From contig CATKHK010000047.1 in the NCBI GenBank assembly GCA_949751835.1, positions 186,001-250,000 on the forward strand: DNA of 64,000 nt, given 5' to 3'. Position 1 is the stretch's first letter, and each line of letters opens with the position of its first letter. The stretch comes from Blepharisma japonicum. Lineage: Eukaryota; Ciliophora; Heterotrichea; Heterotrichida; Blepharismidae. This document shows, in pieces, positions 54,608 to 64,000 of the stretch. Both the position numbers and the translations under genes were made by a program. The notes under the pieces are model-generated. The model saw nothing but the letters and a program-made list of their open reading frames with translations, made no database searches and was not told the origin of the DNA.

Positions 54608-57600
54608 ATGAGCTCAAATGAAAGAACAGACACAAAATTATCTGAAGACAATTTTCTAAGGGTCATAAAATTTGATGGTAAGTCAGCTATAAAACACTCT
54701 CCATTTGTCACAAATGAAATCATAAAATCGAATAACAACATCCTTTGACTTACCCCAAAAGTTCTTCTACTTCAATTTCTCAAGGAGTCCCATTTATGAT
54801 TTATTTTTGTTTTGATAATCATCCTTATATTTGACGAATCTTCAAATAAAAGTTATATCGTCGCACTGTTTTGTTTTTGTATAATTTTATCGATTTTAAA
54901 AGACCTTTTCAAGCAGTTTTGACACCATAGATATGAAAAATCAGGTAATTTTTTACCTGTAAACTGTTGAAATGGACATGAATTTATCGAAAAGTATTGT
55001 AAAGATGTGTTGGTCGGCGATATAATTCTTTTATATGATAAACAGACTGCTCCAGCTGATATTTTGTTGCTTGCTGTTGGGAATGAGGAAAGGGAGTGCT
55101 TTGTGGATGCTTATGAAATTTTTGGGGATCGGAATTTGAGAATTAAATATCCTATCAAATGTGCTCAGGCTACAATAGCGACTCCAGACCTTTGTGAAGC
55201 TTATAAGTCTATCAGACGATTAGACGGGATTTTGAGGGTTTCTACACCAAGTAAGTCATTTTCCAAATTTTCTGGAAAACTTAAACTAAAAAAAGTCCCA
55301 AAAGCAGAAGTCCTTACATTTAAAAATAGTATATGGAAAGGATCGACAATAGTGTCTCAAAATTGAATACTTGGGATTGTTATATATACAGGAATCGAAA
55401 CCAAAGTCTCACTAAATTGAAAAAATCGACAGAGAAAGCAATCAAAAGTAGATAAAACCATTTCAAAATTAATCCGGCTGTCAATCATTATTCTTGCTTT
55501 TGTTACATTCATGTCTTTTATTATCCAAATTAATATTCCTCCCCAATTCCATGGTGAATGTGATAATAAAATTAATGACATTGTTGCTCAATTATTACTT
55601 TATTATCCTCTAGTTCCTCTAACTTTATTTATTTGTTTATATTCAATCAGGCTTATACAATGATACAGGATGCATAAAATAATCCCATCTATCCATTTTA
55701 AAGCTGGCGAAATTTCTGAAGATTTAGGCCAAATTGAGTATATTTTAACTGATAAAACTGGAACTCTGACCAAAAATGAACTAACTATTCAGGTTTGTAT
55801 AATAGGCGAAACTCAGTATTGAGAAGAAGACAATCAAGCTGATTTCATGGAAATAGATTCAGCTTATTTTCAGTCTAGTGAAACCAGAATAAGCCCTTTA
55901 TGTGATACAAATCCGGCTACCATGAGACGAAGAGCGAAATCTGACTCAAATAGATTTTGTGATTTAAAGCGAGAAATATTGGAAAAGGAAAAAAACCATA
56001 ATGTTTTTAATTTTTTTCTGTGTATGGCTGTATGCAACAGCATGTTTTTAGAACAAAATGGAGAACTTACAGCCATTTCTGCAGATGAAAGAATACTTGT
56101 ACAAACTGCCGGGAAATTAGGGGTAAAATTAGCAAGCAGAAGCCAGCACTATTGTGAGATTAAGATTAATGAAGAATTTTACGGATATGAAATTATCGGA
56201 TTACTACCATTTACTTCAGAAACCAAAGTGTCTATGATTTTGGTAAAAAAAATCGGAGAAAATGAAAGCATTTTGCTAGCCAAAGGAAACAAAGAAAAAA
56301 TGTTGAATTTATTTGACATGGAATTTGAAGAAAAATCAAATATAGAAGAAATGACTTTGCTTACCCGAGGATTAATAGGCATGAGAGTCCTAATTTTCGG
56401 CATTAAAAAATTATCAAAAAATGAAACCGATTTATTTCTAATTGATTATAAAAACGCAAAATACTGCCCAGTCAACAAAGAAGGCAGAATTGAAAGTGTT
56501 TTTGAAAAATACCAAAATAGAATGCAATATTTAGGGATGGTAGGGCTAGAAGATAAAATTTCAGAAGAAACCAAAGAAACTGTAAATTTGTTGACACAAG
56601 CTGGAATCAAGCTATGGATCCTTTCTGGAGACTCAGAAGAAAGCACAATCAGAGCTGGAGTTGGGTCAGGAATTTATGAAGAAAGCGTAAGAATGATAAG
56701 AATGACCAATTTTAAGTCTGAAGAACATTGCTTAAAAGAAATGCAAAAGCAGGTTGAAGAATCCATTTATCATAGACATAAACGGTCAAGTAGAAGTGAA
56801 AATGAAGAATCTTTTAATAAGAAAAGAGGCTATATTCAGCGCACTGAAAGGTTTGAGATCTCAGAAGAAGTTAATTCGGAGCCGAATCTGCTGGTCGAAA
56901 GATCTCAAGAGCTCTCAGCGAAAAATACATCAGAGGATGAGAATATTTTGAGAATGAAAAGAAGCTCTGATATAAAGCAACTGGCAAAAATGTATCATGA
57001 ATCTCTGCAAATTTTTATATCAAATTTGACGGATACTAATAAAGGAAAGTTTACTTTAGATGGACATTTTAACCCTAACTCTGTTTATTATGTGGTTTCT
57101 GTGGATAGGTCTGGATTGGAATATGGGCTTAGCTCAAGGGCGCATAGAGAATGCTTTGCTGCCCTTTTGTTTTCGGCTCATTCTGTGATTTTTCACTCTT
57201 TGTTTCCAGATCAGAAACGTAAAGTTGTGAAATTTTTGAAAAATAATTTTGATTTTAATCCGGTGGTATTGGCAGTTGGAGATGGGAATAATGATCTTGG
57301 AATGATACAAGAAGCACATATAGGAGTCGCGATTAGAGGAAATGAAGGAAGATATGCAGAAAATGCTGCAGATATTGTGATAAATGATTTTTCACAGCTA
57401 AGAGAGCTGCTGTTTTATATTGGAAGTTCTAATTTTCGGAGGATTTGTAATCTGGTTTTGACAAGTTTTTATACAAAATTTTTAGGGGTTTCAGTGTTTT
57501 TTTATTTTAATGCAAACTCTCAGTGGTCAGGCCAACGTTTATTTGGAATAAACTTGGGATTTTTATATATCTTTGTATTTAATGCATTTCTAGTGGGAGT

Positions 57601-60600
57601 TTATGGGATTTATGATGAAGATCTTAGCTGATTCCAATACTTAGAGCACCCTCAAGCTTACTCAATAGGTTTTTTCAGACCTATTTTAAGCCTTGGAAGA
57701 TATTTTTTATTTGCATTTAAAGGGATTATCCAAGGAACAATAATATGATACTTTGCGTATAAATTTGCCTCTGAAATTTCTTCAAATGGACATCCAGTAG
57801 ATTTAGAAATAATGGGATTTGTAGTTGCCATTGTGCTTTGCTTAAGTATAGCATGTGTATTACTAGTAGAAAGTGGCTCAATTAACCTCTTTACTATTGG
57901 AGCACAAATTATATGTCTTCTGACATTAATTCTAGCTTGCTTTCTATTTACTTATGACAGCTCTAGTGACGTCTGGCTAATTGGAATTTTCAGTGACCTC
58001 TCAAAAATCCCATCAGCTTGAATTTTTATTTTTACTGTCCCCCTGATGCCTGTTTTTATATCCTACTGAATAAAAGCATGGACTTTTATATTTTTCCCGT
58101 CAATTATAGACAAAATCAAAAGCCTAAAAGCCCACAATTTCCTCTTTGAAATTAGATCTCGGCTATATGATTATATCTCCAGGCTACATTTATTATACAA
58201 GGACTCTTGCAATTGAAGATACAAAATCGAGCTCGATGCCTTTGAAATTGATAAATGGAAGCTAAAATTCGCGTCTGAAGTAAGAGAAAAGGAATACCAA
58301 ACCAAAGATATGAATGAAAATTTCGTTTCATATAAAAACATTTTTGTGATTTTAATATTTTTCATTATGATTTACCAGCTGCTTGCATACTCAAATGACA
58401 CTGACAATAATGCATTAATTGCTTTTTATACTGTTCTTCCATCTCTTACTATATGATTTTTCATATCTTTGGCCCCTGTTTTAAAAAGCTACTATAAGTG
58501 GCTGGTTTTGGTATTTTTTGCTATAATTTCAGTAATGATTTTGATACAAGGAATCGTCACACAAACCAAAAGCGCACAAGGGTTTCCTCTTCTTATTATA
58601 GTAGGGCTTACATGTTTTAATTCTTATTGGCATGATTTATCAATTTTTTATTTATTTTTAGTAACTTGTGTAGGAGTCAATATTTGTATCCAAAGTGGTC
58701 ATTATTATAGCACGACGGCAGAAGTTGTCCTTAAAACTATTGAATATATGAATTTATATCTATCAATTTATATTGAATCAAGCATAATTGGCTATTGCAT
58801 CAATAAATCAAAAAGGTCTGAATACGTCCTTTACAACCAAGTACAATTGGACTTCGAAAAATCTTTAGCTGTTTTGAGCTATCTTTTGCCTCCATTTGTG
58901 ATGAATCGTGTAAAAAATGGCGACAGAGCTATTGCAGAAGATCAGGGAATTGTTTCTGTTTTATTTTGTGATATTGATAATTTTGACTCAATTATAGAAA
59001 ATTACCAATCTCAAGAAATCACTGCATTTCTTGGAGAAATTTTTGGAAAATTTGACCAGCTATGCGACTTAGTTGGAGTCACCAAAATAGAAACGGTTGG
59101 AAAAACGTATATGGCCTGTGCTGGGCTGATTGAATGTGAAGCTGAAATGGACCCTACATTTAGCACTGTTCCTCACGCAAGAAGAGCTGTAGAAATGGGG
59201 TTGGCTATATTAAGGACTGCAAAAATGATTTATTTGAAAAATGGAGAACCACTTAGACTAAAAATTGGGATCAATAGTGGCCATGTAACAGCCGGGGTTG
59301 TTGGCTACCACAAGCCGCAGTTTTCTTTAGTAGGAGACACAGTAAATACTGCCAGCCGCATGGCATCTACTCTAAAAGAACCTAATTCAATCCAAATTTC
59401 AATGGCTACTTATAATATGATTTCTGATAAGCGAGGTCTCGAATTTATATTAAAAACAGTCCAAGTAAAAGGCAAAGGAGAAATGGAGACTTGGCTTGTC
59501 AGCGTTTCGACTCAGCTTGGCGAGCTCCCAAGCCCCACTCGAGATGGCCCAATTCAAAATTATTACTCAAGCCATGAGTTATCACCGCTGCCACGAATTC
59601 GGCAGAACAGTCAAAAAAAGCTTTCCGGCAAAAGATCATCTTTATTTCGAAGACTTGATATCCAAGACGCAGACTCAATATTTCAAAAAAGCAATACAGA
59701 ACTTTCCTTAAGGTCTAAATGGCTCCTATGTGGGATTGTGGATGACGACAAAGAAAAAGGGTTTAGGCATGAAATCAGGATACTAAATTATCCTATTTAT
59801 CATTATGGACTACTTATAGGATCTATTAGTATTGGCTTTTGTGCAATTATTGAAGGATTTAAAACAAAGTATGCGAATGGGACCTATGCAATGATGACAA
59901 AATTTATATGTGAAAGTATTAGCTATATAATAATGCTTTTTGTGATGAAAAAGTACTATAAAACAAGAGTTTATGCAAAAACACTTCACTGTATTTATTG
60001 TGCTTATACTTTTGTAGGAATGATAATAGCTTTTGCAGAAGGGCATTTATCAGATGATTTTTGTATTGGTTTTTATTATCATATGATTTTAATTACCCAT
60101 TGCAGTCTATTAATTTTTAGAGAAATTTTTTGGACTGCTATATTCTTTTGCGCCTTTAGGATTTTACTTATTTCTGTAGACCAGAAGCCTGAATTTGCAA
60201 CTTTTATATTATCTACTCTAGCTTATGTAGGATTCTTATTATATATGATTTATAATCGAGAATTCCGAATCCGCAAACTCTCAAACCTCAAAATTATCTC
60301 TAAAAAAGAGCACGAAAAAACTGAAACTTTGAATAAAAAAATGATGCCTCCTCATGTCTACCAAAAGCTTAAAGAAGAAATAATTATCACCGATAATCTC
60401 CAAGAAATTCCAATTCTTTATGCTGATATCGTTGGATTCACGTCCTGGGCAGCTGTTAACAGCCCAAAAGAAGTGGTAAGGATGCTTTCAGAGCTTTTTA
60501 CAAGATTTGACAAATTTTGTGTAGAAAATAATATTTACAAAGTCCACACTATTGGAGACTGCTATGTAGCCATGGCTTATAACGAAAATGAAAAAGAAAC

Positions 60601-61006
60601 CAGAGACCCTATAAGAGATTGTGTTTCTATGATTGATTTTGCTCAAACAATGATTAATATAATCAAGGAAGTTAATGAAAAAAACCATACAGAATTAAAT
60701 ATGAGGATTGGGCTACATGTTGGAAATGTAATTGGAGGGATCACTGGCACTAACCTTATAAGGTATGATATATATGGGACTGATGTACAAATTGCAAATA
60801 AAATGGAAAGCCATGGAGAGCCTGGGAAAATTGTTGTTAGCAATTCTATTAAGGAAATGATGGAAATATTGTTATGTGGAAAATACACTTTTGAATTTTG
60901 GAAAAAAATAGCCCTGCATAATGGAACAACTATCAGTTCTTACGTGCTTTTGGACTCAGAGCCACAAAGGAGTGAAATTTTTAATACCGATGAGATTGGG
61001 TCATAA
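54608..61006 (+). CDS. P4-type ATPase / guanylyl cyclase fusion
   Basis: A 2132-aa single-exon protein, read through many TGA codons as Trp. Residues 1-~1120 are P4-ATPase-like: [19 protein letters not shown] near the start, phosphorylation motif DKTGTLT (D~382), [18 protein letters not shown] and GDGNND (~892), with paired membrane helices before and after. The actuator motif DGET is degraded to G-D-R-N (~172). The C-terminal half has two six-TM sets, each followed by a cyclase domain. C1 (~1450, VLFCDIDNF) carries KIETVG and NTASR but has lost the second metal Asp (GKTY). C2 (~1940, [10 protein letters not shown] and TIGDCYV) keeps both metal Asp. One composite site results, in the inverted order known from ciliate and apicomplexan guanylyl cyclases. 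It makes cGMP at a membrane. Stop-to-stop with the K+ channel, 138 bp. Confidence 0.95.
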
Positions 61007-61144
61007 GATCATCCATCAATGATTAATTGTAAAACAAAATAAAATTATGCAAAGGGAATTAATATAAATTTAGTTTAAGGCCCATAAAAATATCATGGAT
61101 CAATATATTTTCTGCGAATTTTTGTAGACTGTTTAGAAAAGAAC

Positions 61145-63373
61145 CTACTCAGGGGCTAGAGACGAATTTGGTTCTTCAATAAAGCTTTCTTCGTCTGATT
61201 CAAAATATGAATAATTATCACCAATAGAGTCTCTTTGAGATTTTTTCCTATGCCGCGCTGGCGAATGACCTACTGTTAACCCTGAAAGCCTCGAATAATC
61301 CGCAACATATTTCTCTAGGCTTCCTAAGTAAGCTTGCGCATTCTCTAATTTTTCATAAAGATCTCCATAGGTTAATTTCTTTTGTTTAGACACTCTGTGA
61401 AATCCAAATTCAGTGATTCTTTTTTGAATGTCTTCAGCTTTTTTCATTTTTAATTTTTTTTCAATTTTATCTTTAAAATTTGCAGGATCAATCATAAATA
61501 ATTTTCCTTCTTTTGACATAGAATTGCATTCTTTAATTTCGAGGATTGTTTTTTCATTTAATGCATCTCGTTCTTCAGCTATTTCAGTCATTTCGTCCCA
61601 CATCCCTGGAAACTCTCTTCTTACTGTATTTATTAAGCTTTTGCCCATAATTAATAATTCAGAACTTCTCACAGCTTTGGCACTGTATTTTCTAGGAATA
61701 TGATACACCACTTCAATATCTCCGAAATAAGTCCCTATTTGTGCAGAATATACAACAGCTTGGTCTCAGCAAATATAACTTACACGTCCTCTTATCAAAA
61801 AATAAATTTCTTCAGCAAATTCGTCTTTTTGGTAAATGAAGTCTTTGAAATTCACAAACATAGGCTGAAGAAAGGGCACGATGGAAGCCACAATTACTGG
61901 ATCTTTATCGTGAAAAAGTATCAATTCTCTTACAGCTCCACGATGCATAGCAAGTGCTACTTCATATCGAAGATGCTTAGGAAGCTCATTGAATATACTA
62001 TTTTTATCTCCTCAAGAAAATCCTGTTTTTTCTGTAGAATATTTTAATGCGTGACGCAATTTAAATTTAAGCTTTTTGTTGAGCTTGGTCTCTATAGCAA
62101 ATTCATCAATAACTGCCAATTTATTTTTAAGCTGATTTTCTTTTGTGTTCAGTCCTTCAAGCATTGATGCTAAGCTTCCAGCAGTAAATGATACAAAATA
62201 AAGCCCTGAAAACATCCAACAAATACAGAGAATCATTTCTAAATCAGTAACTGCTGTAATGTCTCCATATCCTATACTGCAAACTGTTGCTATTGCTCAA
62301 TAGATTGATGTAATATAAAGTGTCGAAATGTCAGAATCTAGATAGCCTCCTCTACTCACCCATGTATCAGGGTCAAATCCTTGAATTTTTGCTGAATAAT
62401 ATCATACGCAGGCCATAATATGTACACAAAGCATGATTGTAAAAAATGATTTAAATAAGCGCATTTCTGTATGCTTAATGCTTAAAAAGTCTTGAAACAT
62501 TTCAAAAATATAATTATGCTTATAATGCTTCACCATTTTAGCTAATCGAGTAATTCTTGCTAGACGGTATAACTTTGGAAGCCGTAGCAGTTTTATCATA
62601 CTGTTATGGTTTGAAGTTCCAGATTGATTACCAACTCCGAATAATCCAAATGGAATGCAAGAAATAGCGTCTATAGCAAACCAGCTCATTAAATATTTGA
62701 GAATAATTTTAAATCTTGATGTCACAAGTGTCCCATCTTCATCATAGTATGCACTACAAAACTGTATTAGTATATCTATAAAAAACAGCCCATTCAACGT
62801 CATATCAATACAAAACCACACATCATAGCCGCTTGTCTCATAAAATGCCATAGAAAACGGCATTATTGTGACACAATAAATTAAGCAAATCGCTATAATT
62901 ATATTTCATATAATTTTTCCTTTGGTATTTGGATGAATAATCAAAAAGGGTAGTGATTCTTTTACTTGAACTTCCATACTAAAAGTCCCCTTACTTTCTG
63001 GCTCCATTGAGAATATTCTATCAGTTATTTTAGGAGAAGATAGATGACCATAAAGGTGCACATGCTTAGATAAAGCTCTCAAAATAAAAATTACTTGCAT
63101 TTTAAATCATGCACGCTTTCATACATCATTATAAGGAGAATCAGGAACGGGGACACTCCGAAATAAAACTCTATTTCTTTCAGTCGAATTAATATTGTCT
63201 GATTCAAGCATTGGCCTTTCTTCAGGATCCGCTACACTGACATTATGTCGATGTGAGGATTTATTTACAGTGTCATCATTACTACTCCGCTGAGAAAAAT
63301 CTTCAGAGCTGGTTTGCACAATATTTATTCTTGGAATGCTAATTTCGAAATCCTAATTGAATTTTACCGTCAT
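61145..63373 (-). CDS. Voltage-gated K+ channel with CNB-type domain (EAG/HCN/CNG superfamily)
   Basis: A 737-aa protein: a 6-nt first exon (63368-63373, Met-Thr), a 15-nt intron GTAAAATTCAATTAG, then one long exon 61145-63352. TGA codons are Trp (NDVWKRAW, KIIWNIII, CVWYYSA). Six TM segments: S1 near IIIAICLIYCVTIMPF, an S4 with regularly spaced Arg/Lys (KLYRLARITRLAKMVKH), and a pore with filter SIGYGD (~residue 360), so K+-selective. The C-terminal linker and CNB-like fold follow (LILFHDKDPVIVASIVP, EEIYFLIRGRVSYICW). Its cassette FGDIEVVYHIPRKYSAKA lacks the canonical Glu and Arg-Ala-Ala-Thr, so cNMP binding is doubtful, as in EAG channels. The neighbouring cyclase makes a functional link tempting but unproven. 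Confidence 0.92.
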
Positions 63374-63908
63374 GGTTATTAAATTTTATTTTAATAGAGA
63401 CCTTCAGAATTTTCGAGATTTTTCTTATAAGATGATAGAATTAAACACAAAGATTATTTTAGAAATGCAACCAAGTAAAGCAAATGTTTGATAGATTTCG
63501 ATTAAGCTGAATTTATATATAATATATAGTAGCTTTCTTGAAAGCACTACAATTATGATAATTTCCTATTAATTTGCAGATTGTAACTGTATAGTTATAA
63601 TTTATTTATTTAAATCAGAAGAATCATAACTCATTGCCACTTTTGTATATAATAAAGCAGAAAATGATCTATGGTTTTTCAATTTATGCATTTAAGATGA
63701 TAAATAATTTGATTAAATTGAAATAATTGAGATTGCAAAGCTCTATAAAATTAGAATAATTGCAATTATTTTTGTTTTTTATCACAGTAACCCTTTTGCA
63801 TATTCAGTCTATTTAATATTTCCTATAGTAAAAATGTTAATTAAAAATTAATTAAATATCGCTAAAATACATCTTATAAAATCATCAATTTTTATTAAAA
63901 AAATTAAT
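63374..63908. other. Divergent intergenic region before right-edge gene
   Basis: About 535 bp, AT-rich, containing upstream DNA for the K+ channel and possibly for the gene beginning at 63909. No other signal. Confidence 0.5.
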
Positions 63909-64000
63909 ATGAAATCAGCTCGAATCATCAGATTAATCAGGACAATGCTTAAGCTTCTTTATCTAAGCTATGCAACGGTTGTGGTAATATGAGTATCTTT
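63909..64000 (+). CDS. Start of a possible membrane protein, cut by window edge
   Basis: An ATG at 63909 opens a frame to the window end: MKSARIIRLIRTMLKLLYLS, then a hydrophobic run YATVVVIWVS including one TGA as Trp. It is basic then hydrophobic, like the start of a membrane protein. Only ~30 codons are visible, so the identity is open. Confidence 0.4.

Noticed and set aside
57071-57083. Telomere-like AACCCTAACTCTG
   Set aside because: Single occurrence within the coding frame of the P4-ATPase/cyclase; no tandem repeat, so not a telomere.
1-64000. tRNA or rRNA genes
   Set aside because: I looked for T-loop GGTTCGA-type boxes with pairing arms and for conserved rRNA stretches; isolated hits (for example near 3331) lie in coding sequence without a cloverleaf.

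Overview
The window is nuclear DNA from a ciliate, most likely a heterotrich of the Blepharisma type (inferred from the sequence, no database search). Three things show this. (1) TGA is read as tryptophan inside almost every long gene, exactly where protein families carry Trp (the oxysterol-binding, inositol 5-phosphatase, cactin, cyclase and K+ channel genes), while TAA and TAG end genes. (2) Introns are tiny: 18 are 15-16 nt GT...AG, plus one of 17 nt and one possible 20 nt. (3) The DNA is AT-rich with short intergenic gaps (convergent genes only 32-140 bp apart), and the gene set (P4-ATPase/guanylyl cyclase fusion, CDPK-like kinase, many cyclic-nucleotide-binding proteins) is protist-like.

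Layout. 0.2-4.7 kb: mitochondrial carrier, ribosomal protein SA, a small coiled-coil protein and a CDPK-shaped pseudokinase. 4.9-31.3 kb: a tandem array whose ancestral unit was oxysterol-binding protein (+), cyclic-nucleotide-binding (CNB) protein (-), cactin (+). Seven CNB genes are all open, each with two 15-nt introns. OSBP survives only at the left end (4873-6054) and cactin only at the right end (29742-31298); the internal copies of both are decayed relics. A 2 kb segmental copy of the 42.4-44.4 kb region sits inside the array at 17.66-19.7 kb, and the 3' end of a LINE (28.4-29.7 kb) lies just upstream of cactin. 31.3-42 kb: a degenerate kinase with a probable armadillo/HEAT-like tail, two low-complexity or coiled-coil proteins, a longin R-SNARE, and a 1585-aa guanylate-binding-protein GTPase fused to a giant coiled coil. 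42.2-45.9 kb: a small membrane protein divergently paired with a family of four-TM proteins. 46.6-54 kb: inositol polyphosphate 5-phosphatase, secreted DOMON protein, EF-hand protein, mitochondrial methyltransferase and an unknown two-exon gene. 54.6-63.4 kb: a 2132-aa P4-ATPase/guanylyl cyclase, convergent with a CNB-domain K+ channel. A further gene starts at the right edge.

Theme. A cGMP synthase, a channel with a CNB-like domain and seven tandem CNB proteins occur within about 57 kb, alongside lipid and phosphoinositide proteins (OSBP, 5-phosphatase, P4-ATPase) and two kinases lacking catalytic aspartate. The most striking signal is selective retention in the array: all seven CNB genes and a ~220-bp 5' flank are preserved while hitch-hiking OSBP and cactin copies rot.
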